Assembly: GCA_914767715.1 (NCBI GenBank)
Contig: OU612068.1
Span: forward strand, 22,136,001 to 22,200,000
Reading direction: 5' to 3'
DNA: 64,000 bases
Source: Membranipora membranacea
Taxonomy: Eukaryota > Bryozoa > Gymnolaemata > Cheilostomatida > Membraniporidae
The translations under genes were made by a program, and so were the position numbers. This document shows, piece by piece, positions 1-11,673 of the stretch; position 1 is the stretch's first letter; each line of letters starts with the position of its first letter. The notes below the pieces were generated by a model that saw only the letters and a program-made list of their open reading frames with translations, searched no databases and had not been told where the DNA came from.

Positions 1-880
1 AACCAGCATTACAAATACACATATACACCAGAATTCTTTGGATGAAAATGATTCCTATACTGTGAGTGGTTATCATCTCATAAGAAGCGCTATCAAAGAG
101 ATCCACCGGAGAATCATGTATATTATATCAATATTGTTTTATCAATATTTTTTTCGGGAATGATTAAACTTACTTCCACATCATCAATACTTTCACGGGT
201 CTCAATTACCTAATGTTTAGCCAAGTCATGTGACCTTCTGTGGCAGGTAATTGTTCTAGAAAAATTATAAAAATCTAAACAATGATTACTGACATGGACC
301 GATAGACAAGCCTAAAACTTTGCTGGAATCTTCACTAGAAGAAGCAATTTCTTGATGAGCAACTAATCTTCATGGAACAAACAACCATTAAATCAAAATA
401 TGGGTTTTATTTTGGTAATATCTCAGCAAGTTTGCAAATAAGACTTCTCATTTTGTTCACTACAAAAGTTAACAGATAAATTAATGGTGACTGAATGTAA
501 GCTGGAAAGATGAGAGTTTCCTGCACAAGATGTGAAACCAAAATCCATAATGTCGATGCAAAAGAGTATAGTCATCAAGACATGTCTAGGTCTATGCGGT
601 TTGGGTTCAAGTGACAGCTTACTCCCAACATGATCCTTTTTCACTGTTCTAATTGCCACTGTCTTACTCAACATTGTTAAAGTCATTTGAACAGCTTGAT
701 TGCAATATTAACAGCAGAGCAGCCTCCACTTCATCAGCAAATCATCTCGCAGCCAGTAACGCTAAAATAAGCTGCGAAACTTGAGGAAGGACATGACATG
801 ACAGCTACCACTTACCACATTTTAGTGAAAAAGCGACATTACCAGGTCACACCCTTGCGTCTGAAATAAATGAAATATTT

Positions 881-1190
881 GTCATGATGACATGTGAAAA
901 TATATTGCCAGCTTTTTGTAACCGCAGACACTTACTCATTTGAGTCTTTTTTTGAGCTCATTCCGGTATAAAACCGGTCATACATCTTGAGGACACACTT
1001 GCGTTAACAAGTTAAGCAGGTTTGGTCATGGTGACATGTGAATATTCATTGCCATCTTTTGTGTAAACACTAACACTTACTCATTTCAAATGAAGATAAG
1101 GATGACAGTTTTTGACCTCCTCAGGCCAAAATGAAACCAATTATACAACTTGAGGACACTAGACATACTAAAGTTAAGCAGGTTTCCCAA
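881..1190. repeat. Diverged tandem duplication, about 145-160 bp units
   Basis: Two adjacent units share GTCATG[A/G]TGACATGTGAA, ACACTTACTCATTT and CTTGAGGACAC in the same order. The first unit begins at 881 and the second at 1025. Indels and substitutions make it an old duplication. No coding frame is conserved between the units. Confidence 0.6.
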
Positions 1191-3946
1191 ACGCAAAACG
1201 AATTCATTAGCTCAAATATTTCCAACTTTTCTATATTTTGAAACAAATAACTAAAAAACCATATTTTTTGTGACTCTTAGAGTGTTCTATGCTTCCTATG
1301 GTTTATTCTAGCTAATGTAAGCTAGCCCATGAATTTTGGCTAACTGAGGTGAAATACTATATAAAGCACAGAGGGTGAGTAAATGTAAGGTGGCCTCTAA
1401 TTTAGTCTTTTCAAGCAAGTGTGAAATGGTTGACTTTTTCTCAGGGTAGGGAAAGGCTAGCTAAATTGACGGGTACAGTTTAAACACACACTGGTCACAT
1501 GATACACTATCTCATGTATATCTCTGACTGATAGCGGGAATTAATTCATTTAGCATGAGCACCATCAGAAGGAATTTGGCGAGACTTCCAATGGTAAACT
1601 TCATTAAATAGCAGGAATATGTTCTGTACTCATGAGTAACTGTCTCTATCGATCCATTCTGCCTGCCTGGTAGGTTTGTGACATAATCCCTCTCTGCAGC
1701 ACAACGATCGGATTTGGGCACCATCTTCCATCAAGAAAGGCAACTCCCAGTGTTCAAGGCTGTGAGATACTAAAACCAGTGTTTCATTGAGGCCGAAATA
1801 TTTTCAAATTTTGGTTGTCCATTGTGTGCCCAAGGTAAGTACACAGTCTAGGTGAAACCACTGTTCATTTTATTATTCTGAATGTAAATCAAATTATGTG
1901 ATTGATGGTCCATCAAGGATGATATCTGGAACCATAGACTGTTGGTTTTTCACAAGAGTTAGAGGAAAATCCATGTTCTGCAAACATTACCTCCTCTGCC
2001 AGTTTTGAATCAATATTAGCACTTGTTAACACTCACTATTGCCATTGGATTTAACTTGTTTTCATTGGAACAAATAACCAACAAAACTATTGGTCATATA
2101 AAGTTGCCAAATTTGTTGCCATGCTCAGTTCAATGTTGCTCTATTGTTTGAAGACAAACAAACCACACGCTTCCAATACCATGAGCAAACAAAATTTCTT
2201 ACCCTGACTAATTGTTAAATTTGAATGAAAAAAACTGATTGCAGGGTGTTGATTAAAAAAGTTTTGAAATTTTACTTGAACTCTGCTAGCGTACTGTGCG
2301 ACTTAATTGCAATTTCTCCTAACAACAAAATTGCGGAATTAAATCGCCAAATGGCAATGATCTGAGCCATTCTGAGAATTATGCTGATAGTATGAGACTT
2401 CCCTGGCATATTTGGTTTGCACTTATAATGACATTGCCAATTTGCTACCATTATGAACTCAACCAACAACCTGATTATATGTCATCCAGACCCCTGAAGT
2501 TTTGTGGCATTTATAATCGCGGCATTTTTAGTTACTATTATATGATGCGGTAAGAGTCTCCCTAGTTGGATGCTTGTGTACGTCTAAACTGCTTTGTTAT
2601 GACTCTAACGCCAGGGTACAGGGCAATGTCATACTACCATATTACACTTTTTAACAGCTGTTTATCTTTAGAAAGCTGACAATGATGAAAGATGATTCAT
2701 TTTTTAATTATGAGGACAGGATACCCCCTGAAACTGGTTCAGGTCATGTGACGCAAACCTTTCAGTTTTTATTAAACCTTAAGATTGACCCCATTGTTAT
2801 TCCATTATTACAGGGCTTGATATGATTCGTTTAATTTACGTAAGTATATCTCGGACAACTATTACTGCTTACTAGTTACTGCTCCTAGATACTGGGTCAG
2901 AACCCAGGGATAATTTACATTATTACATATACAATATTCCATGATTTCAAGCCTTGAAAGGATGCAGCTGAGATGATAAGTACTTCTCAACCAACTTTTC
3001 AAAACATATTCAATAGTATAGGAGTCAGAAGCCATGTTAAGGCCATCGTGCAGCGTCGGTTAGCTTGAGTCTTCAGCACTCAGCAGAGCATGGGTGCCTT
3101 GAGATAGTAAGGCTATGCAACTTTAATAGTTTTGTCTCTCCCTAGGAATATGCAACAAAAATGGTGTCTCCTCTGTGATAAGGGCACATAAACAAAAGGT
3201 GACTGTTAGGAAATCCGCCAACATGACCAATTCACTTCCTTTGTATATTTCAACAATCATGCATACTCCTGAGCATCCGGTATCATAAAAATAGCTGCGT
3301 GGTCAAATTGATTTAACAATTATCAACAAACAATTGTTGGCCCCGGAATTTCACAGCTGTGCAATTAATCTCATGTGCAACACAGCCCAGAGTGAAATTT
3401 CCGCAGTTTTCCGCATGCGTTGACCAGATAAGATTGTCATTTTGACCATATATTGTATTAAATCAAATAGACTAGACAAGTCATGTCTGGCATTGATAAT
3501 GTGCGTGGTGCGCGTTTGGAATGTGTTTTCAACCCATTAGAGAAAAATTTCATGATTAGTCAATGCATGGTGACAGATACTTTTCTGACCCTCACTACAC
3601 AGCGTGAAGATGTTTCCCTATCAGTTTACCATGTGGTTAGACATGTTAATATGCATGATAGCGACCTAGTTCCTTCCATAACTTTATTCAGATCCAAGTC
3701 CAAACGACATGTCCAAATCTCCACTACCCACATCTTGGAGTGAGTTTACTTTATTGGAATCACAATTATTTGCTCGTGTGATAAAATTATCGGATGATGA
3801 AAAATTATTAGGAACGTGCGATGCATGATAACAGGAAGACAGGCGCTAAATGGTGATCCACAAGAGAACTTCCTGCGCAAGCGTTTTGTTGAGGTGTATG
3901 ACATGACATCACTTGCATGCAAACATGTTATAAACTTCAAAACCTT

Positions 3947-3971
3947 GAGACCGAGACCGAGACCGAGACCG
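3947..3971. repeat. GAGACC hexanucleotide microsatellite
   Basis: About four perfect copies of a 6-bp GAGACC unit. Confidence 0.85.
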
Positions 3972-4776
3972 TGCAAGAGCTTTCGTATCTAATGCATACA
4001 GACGTTTAAATATATTTGTATAAGTCCAAAAGAGATGGATTTTCTTATGACATATCAGAATAAGAATTCTCATGTTGGCATAGACCAGCACATTTATTAT
4101 GACTTAAACTGATACTATAGTGTTAACAAAACTCTGGAAAATTCTTTAAAAATTGGCTGATAGCTTGCTACAGCGTATAAGAGTTTCATTTAATGAACTC
4201 TGGAAACTTCTCTGATAATCGGCTGATTCAATCGGCTCCATAAGAGTTTCTTAAAAGCAGACAGTCATTGTCGTTCGTGCTTGGTCACTGACAAGGGTAG
4301 GTGTCACATGCTATTTTGAATATTAATATTATAATAACTGTGATTTTAGATTATGTAACAGGAGCTATAGATATTTCTTGGCTGTGACTCAGTGTTGTCT
4401 TGATACATTCTGGTACAATATCACCTTCTACAGACATGGCAGACTGAATGACAATCTTTTTACTCGCTACCTCTGCCTTAATCTAGATAGAATGATGCAA
4501 CTTCAATGGTGAAAGTCATGAAAAATGATGGGGTGGTCCATTGATTCGCTTCAATTTGCTGTCAACTTGAATAGGATACTTATTCATATTCAAACTCATA
4601 CCATGATTCATTCCATTTCATAATAATATAATGACCACCATGCGGAGCCAGTGCTTGAATGTAATCATATGTAAATCTTCAAAAATTATAACTTACACAC
4701 TGACTGGCTAAGGGAAGCAGAAAGGCAAAGAGGCCCCAAGTGCCATTAGACCTCATTTTAAACAAAGCTTAGATGC

Positions 4777-4829
4777 CACTCCTCTCTTTTACTCCTTGGT
4801 TTTCACTCCTCTCTTTTACTCCTTGGTAG
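4777..4829. repeat. 27-bp direct duplication
   Basis: CACTCCTCTCTTTTACTCCT is repeated exactly at 4777 and 4804, with a period of 27 bp. It lies about 90 bp upstream of the TATA-like box of the first BRICHOS-like copy. Confidence 0.8.
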
Positions 4830-4915
4830 TACCATCAGATTCTGGTAAAATGTATATTATGTTGAGGCAAATCTGTAGCCAAACATAGCAGAATGAATAC
4901 TGTGTACTAAACACA

Positions 4916-4925
4916 TATAAAATGG
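4916..4925 (+). promoter_or_regulatory. TATA-like box of BRICHOS-like copy 1
   Basis: TATAAAATGG is followed by ACACTCACTTCAGAGAGGCA. It aligns with TATAAAAGGGAAACTC and TATAAAAGAGAAACTC at the corresponding place in copies 3 and 4. The leader exon follows and ends about 110 bp downstream. The assignment rests on conservation between paralogues. Confidence 0.6.
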
Positions 4926-5283
4926 ACACTCACTTCAGAGAGGCATTCGCTCGGAAGTAAGAAGCGAAGAGGAGTCAAATTTTACAGCAAGGAGTGAAGA
5001 GCTACACTATACGAACACCACACTACTGCAACGGTATGTTTAGCACAGTGTATGCTGTGCAGTTGCATTAATTGCCATTGGAAAATAATTTATGAAACAG
5101 TTAGTTGACGAATCCATGTATTTCTATTTGCACAGCCCATCAGTGTTTGTCTCATGATGTAATGCCAGCTGTCTACTTCTTCTAAATTCACCACAATATA
5201 TTGAGACTAAGAAGACTGGTTGCAGTGGCCAATCCTCTCGCAAACTGATGGTAACTTCTCTCGTGTTAACTCTTTTGCTGACT

Positions 5284-5525
5284 ATATATATACTTTTATT
5301 GTCATTCTACATCATCTTTATGAATGTTTTTCATGCAGTGACAGAACAAAAAAGAAAAAACTTAAGCGGAGAGAAAAAGAAAAAATACTCAAGTAACAAG
5401 AATTAATAGGATATAAAGTGCTTTGATAGTTGTTGTTTAAAATGAGTAAGTTTGGTTGCTGAGCGTATCTGAATTGGTAAAGAGTTAAAAGTTGTAGTGA
5501 TTTTTTGTCTTAATTGTACAGTGTA
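5284..5525 (-). mobile_element. 5'-truncated LINE 3' end inserted in the transmembrane exon of copy 1
   Basis: Read on the minus strand, the frame gives TTFNSLPIQIRS, then THFKQQLSKHF, then a stop. This resembles the C-terminal end of non-LTR retrotransposon reverse transcriptases (pattern FNSLP..IR....FK..L...). An A-rich 3' region follows and ends in a TATATA tail at 5283-5290. The flanking sequence, CTGACTATA on the left and ATAACAGTGTCAGC on the right, is continuous exon sequence in paralogous copies 3 and 4, so both borders are defined within a few bases. Confidence 0.75.
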
Positions 5526-7254
5526 TAATATAACAGTGTCAGCAGTGGTATACTTATCTGTGTGGCAGCAAAATATTGTCAGCCACCTGAAGAATACCAC
5601 ACCTGAGTTTATGAGACATGGAACTCTGCAGTAAAAGTTAAATGATGTATGTTTCTGTATGACTATTAGTTTATCACCTTTTCGAGCAGTTATACAATCG
5701 CCTTTATAATAATGGGCAGAACAGTGCTGAATTTTATATTTAAATTTATACGTATTTATGCGTAATTTATAAGTCCAGGGATTTTTGTCCAGAAAAAAAA
5801 ATTTCAAAAAAAATATTTCAAAAGAAAAAGGCAAAGTTAGTAAGATTGTAAAGTGTATGTGAATTAATAGGAACACACAGAGGTAAAAAAATACAGGGAA
5901 TACAGGTAAATGAGATTATCACCATTAAAAATTTACTATTTCATGGTGAAAATGAAGGATAAAAATGCTTTGACTAATAAGTATAAAAGTTCATACTCTA
6001 AAAATGTGGCTTTTTACAGCTAAGATTTGAGATCATGGCACAGTTTAATGCTTGGGAGGCAAGTCATTATAGAGTTTGGCAACAAAGTTCGCTGGGGAGA
6101 ACCTGAATTCATTCTTGGATAGCATCAAACTCTCACCTTTTCAAAGCAATGTATCACTTTTTAATTTTAAGGCTAAAGGCTGGCATCAATAATTCGGACC
6201 AATATGTTTATCAGTTTAAAAATGTTTGAAGGTGTAAATAATTGCATTTTTGGTGATTATGGTGATTATGCACATGGTACCACTTTTCCTGCATTAACTG
6301 ATCGCGTAATCTTGAATTATTCAATCTGCTGTGAGGTTGTAACTTTTCTGATTCGATCCTTTCCATGAGATCTCATGTGTGTGTGATTGTTTTCTAATGA
6401 ATCACTTTGATGTGCTGAGATAAAGCCATTGGCAGTGTTAAAAAAACGCTATGTTTTCTATTCTATATTACAAGAAAAAGAAGTCAAAAGAAATGTCTTT
6501 TTATAAAGCAGACAATGTAGTCATCTATAGAGAGCTTGACGGCACATTTAGGGCTCATGACCCTAATAAAGTAAGTATAATGGCATCACATGAATCACAG
6601 AATGTGTCTGATTATTTGTATCAGAAATATAGCGCTGTATAACCGATGAATTCTTCCTCCTCCAGAAAGGAAAATACACACTAATTGCGGACGTGACATG
6701 GTCTGATGTATTAGACAATCAACCTGTTTCAATCACCCATGTGCCAGGTCTATATAAGAAAAGTCGACTTAGAGACAATAGAGAATAAGACTCACAACAT
6801 AAAAAATATAATGGCTTTCATTGACTGAGAAGGTTCACTGTCACAATTTGAGAGGAGATCATGTCTCTAGGATTATTGAGGGGTAGTAAGCTGTACTTGT
6901 GTCTTTTCTTTAACAGAAAAATAGCACTGTCAACCAAATGTAAAGCGGATCATAAAATTTGGCATGAAAACTATGCTTTTATTTATCAGGGTATATACTA
7001 CAACAAGAATGGGAAAGATGGTCAATGTCACCTGCTTCCAGTGCCATCTACAGCACGAATGGGGAACAAATTTGAAGTCTTTCTTGGCAGGCATGACAAA
7101 ATCACATTGGCATCGATCACTACAGAGTTTAAAGTTTTGGAGGGGAAGATAACTGACATAAGTTTCATACCTAGTGTTGTACAAGATGAATGTAATGGAA
7201 ACTTCAGATGACTGGCCAACTCTGCTCAACAAGGTGACTAACATCCTCACATAT

Positions 7255-7617
7255 CACTGTTCTGCCCTGTTTGGGAAGCGGGTGGCTGCCAGAGGCCTAG
7301 CTCTATCAAATTCTTTAATAAAATCCTGTGTTGAGCATCCTCTTCACTGAGGGAACAGGATTGCAGAATTGTCCTGATTGTGTCTTTCCATCTATGCTTA
7401 GGGGGTCTCCGATTTCTCCTTCCTTCGACTCTAGTCTCTTGTGCTCTTCTGATGTCATCATCTTCCTTTCTTCAGCACACATCTCCAAACCACTGCAACC
7501 TTTTATTTCTCATCAGGTCTAACACACTCATGACATTCGCTTCTTGCCCTATTCTTTTGTTGGTTTTGTGCTGCTCAAGACTTATTCCAAGGCAGTATCG
7601 CCACATTCTCATGATTT
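7255..7617 (-). mobile_element. LINE reverse transcriptase C-terminal fragment
   Basis: Minus-strand translation gives RLQWFGDVC, a stop, then ETRVEGRRNRRPPKHRWKD. This is the familiar C-terminal signature of some non-LTR elements (RLRWFGH.....R..EGRR.RGRPK.RW.D). The fragment lies antisense in the intron between the BRICHOS and last exons of copy 1. It has at least one in-frame stop and no catalytic domain. Confidence 0.7.
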
Positions 7618-7986
7618 TAGTCACTGCTGTAGTTAAAATAAGTTTGAGTAATCAACAAATTTTCTTAATAATCTGCATAAATAACCCATATTATAGTTTC
7701 TGGCCTGTGTCTTTGAAGGCCTTGTTCAGCTTTGAGATCAGTTCAGACATTTAGAAAAAAAAACCTATGTTTCAAATTATTTTCTATGCACACCATCACA
7801 TTGCTTTTCAACTTGTTTGCAGATGGAAAACTGATGAAAAGGCAAACAACAACTATAACCACTACTACAGTTTTTTGCCCTGATGGTACCGTTGTTATTA
7901 CTGAAACAACTGTTACTGAAAAAACAGTAAATGGGTTCGCTGTTACTCTCTGCTAAAGCACATAATTTTGATACCTTTTTTTTTTC

Positions 7987-7992
7987 AATAAA
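7987..7992 (+). promoter_or_regulatory. Polyadenylation signal of copy 1
   Basis: AATAAA lies 31 bp after the TAA stop of the last exon, behind a T-rich run. The following 3' flank to about 8260 is conserved at 63.2-63.5 kb downstream of copy 4. Confidence 0.6.
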
Positions 7993-7999
7993 AGCTTTA

Positions 8000-9298
8000 C
8001 AAGATAACTACATAGGATAATAACAAACATCATTTCTTTATTTTTAACTCCTCATCGTCTTGATAATGTCAACAGTAATATTTCCACATTGTAACTGCTT
8101 CTGTTCAATTAATCAGATTGAAAAATACATGATACCATGAAAATAACAACATGAAAATTAGCAATGTGTTTATATCAACAAATCCTTTACGTGTTTACAT
8201 ACATGTATACACAGTAAAATTCCTGAAGAATAAAAAATAGTTTGGCTCTGCAACCTCGCATCTGGTTATAAAAAGCAAAACATAACTGTTGAAACATAGT
8301 AATATAAGCAAATGTTGTAACTTGATGATGCACGCAACAAAAACGCAATCCCGCCATAGCTATTCACTTCTATAGATGATCCTTAAAAAATACGAGTAAT
8401 GATGCAGTATCCACCTTAAATCTATAATGATCGGCACTCGTTGTACACATTGAAAGGGGGTTGAGTGACATTATTCTACACAGGTGATGAATTGAAAATA
8501 TTCATCACCATTCTGTTTTTTCTGAACATAACTACACCAAGTATTGTTTGAGAGAGAGAAAGCGTGACATATAGAGTTCTGCTCATTGAGACTAGTTCAG
8601 CATTTTAAGTTAATCATGAAGTTTCGCTTTTAGAAAAATGACCCCAATGAACATGGCTTTTAAACTTAAACGAAATACTGAACAATGGAGGTGGTTTTAT
8701 AAATACTGACTTACATTTTTCCCTTTGCCAGTCTTTTCTACAACTATATGGAGGGCAATTGCGAAACCATCATAGTAAACCAAAGGTTACACCGTATGCA
8801 ATAGTATATAGGCCAGCAGCAGCACCTCACTATTGTTTCATTGTGTGTAAGGATGATGAACAGAGAAAATTAATAGCAAATAATCAAATGATATTTATTA
8901 TTGTTTGGATTTTTGAAGTGGTACTATTCCATAAGTGGGGCAATAAATAATGTTTTGCTAAAATTATTTCTGATGCAGATTCTACAATATTTCTGCAGAA
9001 CTAACTTGCAAAAGTTACTTGGCAACATTTAGCCAATCAAAATGGATAATTTTGATGATTAGCCAATGACAGTGCAGAGCATTCTTGTTTATAAAAGATG
9101 GCCGCCAACCATGAGGCTTGCTGCATCAATTCCCACAACACAGAGCATATGATAAAATCCACTGATTAAATTGTCACAACAGCAACTGGACAATGCTCTG
9201 AGCAAAGCTGAGGATTGGGTTTTGCTAGACAAACAGCCTGAGCAGCAGGAAGCTACTGAATTACTCTAGATCAGAGAGATAAGCTACCATCATAATGC
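8000..9298. other. Non-coding flank
   Basis: No coding exon is recognised. Sequence to about 8260 is the conserved 3' flank of the BRICHOS-like copy. The rest is AT-rich and unassigned. Confidence 0.45.
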
Positions 9299-9340
9299 AT
9301 ATGATCAATGAACTAAACCTTAGTTCATTGATATGATCAT
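9299..9340. repeat. Near-perfect palindrome containing ATGAACTAAACCTTAG
   Basis: ATGATC-ATGAACTAA pairs with TTAGTTCAT-GATATGATCAT around an ACC loop. The same core, CAATGAACTAAACCTTA, recurs in a second palindrome at 44,789-44,819. Confidence 0.75.
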
Positions 9341-9765
9341 GGGATATATATTGTGATAGAATGGAGAATAATGACAATAGAAATGAACATTCTTTCTATG
9401 CTCACAAAATCTGCTATCTGAGATTTGTGTAACAAAACTAGTAGCTGCACAGAAAGCCCACACCAGGAAAAATGTGAGTGTTAAGATGAATGATTGTGAT
9501 AGTTTAGTTCACTTCCAGGTTTCAATGTTTTTGTTTACTACAAGTACATTTATTTGTTTATTTCATGAACATACTAGTGTCTCTTCTAGTACTAGTAGCC
9601 TATCCTCATCCCAGGTGTTTCAATGTGATGGTAGGTTATCAATATTATTAGAAAATCAATAATTTAAAAGGATTGGGTTTACGTAAAAAAAATAGGTCTA
9701 TGTAATTGTTGACCTTACTTTCAGCAAGGAGTAACTTCGCTATTACAGCTTACTCCAGTCCAAAT

Positions 9766-9893
9766 CACAGGCCTTCTGTAGTTGGTGCAAGTCCAGTGGT
9801 CGAGTGCCCCAGTAGTCAAGGCCTAAGAGAGAAAAGGCCTCGACCACTGGGGCACTCGACCACTGGACTTGCACCAACTACGGAAGGACTGTG
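9766..9893. mobile_element. 128-bp foldback MITE with 8-bp target duplication (hAT-like)
   Basis: The arms are about 57 bp and nearly identical in inverted orientation. They begin CACAGGCCTTCTGTAGTTGG, against a reverse complement of CACAGTCCTTCCGTAGTTGG, and are separated by a roughly 10-nt purine loop. GTCCAAAT immediately flanks both ends (9758-9765 and 9894-9901). The 8-bp duplication and short terminal repeats fit a non-autonomous hAT element. A 78-codon open frame crossing it is a by-product of the hairpin. Confidence 0.85.
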
Positions 9894-10325
9894 GTCCAAA
9901 TCACTACATTTAAAGCATGCCAGTTACTCATCAGCCTTTTAATGCTAGTGTAACTGGATTGCTGTTACTACTAGCAAGGCGTAACACTGCTGTTAGCATT
10001 ATTAGTAGTGTTAATGTGTTGTGATAGCAGTGTTATCAAACTATCATTTATGTATTAAGAATGAAGATACATCTAGTAGTGATGATGACAACGGAAACAA
10101 GGCGACAGCTTGTTACTCTTTACTGTTCAGTGTTTATGAATTACAGATGCTCGATTCGTTTTTTTTTCAGCTGGCTTGTAACAAGCGGCTCAAGCTAATG
10201 AAATAGAGAGCTTACTATTATATATTTGAAAACTCTGATGATGTGGCAAGAGAAGCACACTACCATCAAATACTATTCCAGGAAGACTTATGAAAGGTGA
10301 AGGGTAGTTCAAAACCTTGAAAACT

Positions 10326-10501
10326 CTAGAGGAGTAAATAGTTTGCTGGAGGAGATGTTTACCATTTCACACACTCCTAAGACAGGTGACATCCAAGCCT
10401 TACTTCATTTAGACTCTCACCTCAGCTTGCCAAAAGTTAGTGCTAGCTAACATTAAGTCACCCCTAAACTAGCTAAGCTAAGCCAATTATTACTCCTCTA
10501 G
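10326..10501. mobile_element. MITE-like element with CTAGAGGAGTAA termini
   Basis: CTAGAGGAGTAA at 10,326 is inverted as TTACTCCTCTAG ending at 10,501. The interior is AT-rich with several GCTAGCTAA motifs. A diverged relative with imperfect ends lies at 31,446-31,586. No target duplication is clear. Confidence 0.6.
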
Positions 10502-10989
10502 GGTAACTATAGGTTATTTCTGTAGTGTTATATCTATTTCAGCATCTATGTTTTATTTAAAGAAGAGTCTGCTTGTAAAATATGTGTTTATATATCTACT
10601 TGCTTGTAATACGAATAACATATTCCTCCAACAGATTTGTTTTGCAAGCTTTTTAACTTAGCTGCTAGATGTGATGTGAGATAGAATCATTTTTGTTCAA
10701 AGGTTGTTCTACCTCCTGCTGTTAACTTGAGTTGAGATCCAGTTATGCGATTATATTTCCGCTCCTTAATCTTGAGTTTCATCATTCTTTCAGTGATACA
10801 GCGAAGGAGGAAGAACCACGCAAAAAGGCTTAAAATAACTATTGCGATCATAGATCATTGCCAAAGTCCAAGACTAAGAAGCACCAAATTTAACAAGATG
10901 ACCAAGTACAAGAATACTCTGCATGCATTTGTGTCAAAGCATGTTTTCACACGAATTTTATATTCTTGATGTCCTTTGTTGCATGCCCA
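10502..10989. other. No gene seen
   Basis: AT-rich sequence without a recognisable exon. The short frames here have no family motif. Confidence 0.4.
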
Positions 10990-11440
10990 CACGTTGACAT
11001 AGGTCACATTGCAGGTATGTGTTTTACTGCTGTACCAATATCTACTTTCCAATTAGTCAATGAAGAGGATTTGTACCTTGAATGTACTTATCAATACTGG
11101 TTTTCACAGCAGGAAATACTCCTTTTTTTTGCTTTCCTTCTTGTTTACGCAGGTCATATTATTGTTGGTATTCACTTATTGTATTTTTATGTAACAATTT
11201 TATATATGTTTGTACATATATCTCACCTTCCAATTAGTCATTGACTGGATTTTTACCTTGATAAAGAATGTATTATATCAATACAGGTTTTCGATGCATT
11301 TGATAAGCACATTAGTTCGTCATTCTTTGCTTTCCTTCACATTGACACTGGTCACATTGTGGATATATCTTTGTTTATACTGGTGTGTACTTGTATTGCA
11401 CCTCTCAATAAGTCAATAAAGAGGATCTGTTTGTGCCTTG
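10990..11440. repeat. Three diverged tandem units of about 175-185 bp
   Basis: The phrase [C/T]T[T/C]CCAATTAGTCA...GA..GGAT.T.TACCTT recurs at about 11,043 and 11,227, with a weaker match (CTCTCAATAAGTCAATAAAGAGGAT) near 11,400. Each is preceded by GGTCA[C/T]ATT sequence. Short open frames in the units are not conserved. Confidence 0.6.
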
Positions 11441-11673
11441 GAAGATAATACACATACAGAATGATCATTAAAAAACGAAAAATTTTGCAACTTTTTTGTC
11501 TTTTCTTAGCCTCTGTAGAAAGAATATGCACTCTGAGAGTTATGAACTTTACATAATTGGATTCGCAGCGAAATTCGGGTCTAGTTTCACTCAATTCTAG
11601 GTAACCCTAGAGAGATAATTATTATTAAATGCAATTTTTTGATCACTCATTGGCAAGAAGTTTCTGGACTCTA

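Larger units (their letters stand above)
1..4776. other. Gene-free stretch
   Basis: I see no convincing coding exon on either strand in this AT-rich stretch. Open frames here are short and show no recognisable family motif. It holds a diverged tandem duplication near 0.9-1.2 kb and a hexanucleotide microsatellite at 3.95 kb, listed separately. Confidence 0.5.
4914..7992 (+). pseudogene. BRICHOS-like type II membrane protein, copy 1 (disrupted)
   Basis: Five exons align with the intact copy at 47.2-48.9 kb. The leader exon ends at 5033, with ACG where the others have the ATG start (donor at 5034). The transmembrane exon is at about 5197-5283 and 5526-5650, split by a LINE insertion, and has a TCA to TAA nonsense change after the HGTLQ motif. 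The linker exon is 6475-6570 (FYKADNVV, AHDPNK). The BRICHOS exon is 6990-7233 with both conserved Cys (QCHLLPVP and DECNGNF), but the Trp codon after NFR is TGA at 7209. The last exon is 7823-7956. Its tail is the most complete of the four: KRQTTTITTTTVFCPDG, then a second Thr/Val-rich stretch ending NGFAVTLC. From memory, mammalian Bri23 peptides also carry two Cys and end FAV-x-TL-x-C. A start loss, two nonsense codons and an insertion make this a pseudogene. Confidence 0.8.

Noticed and set aside
5403-5876. 157-codon minus-strand frame
   Set aside because: It is a chimera of antisense BRICHOS transmembrane exon and an inserted LINE tail, not a gene.
6930-7250. 106-codon minus-strand frame opposite the BRICHOS exon of copy 1
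   Set aside because: Antisense shadow of a conserved exon.
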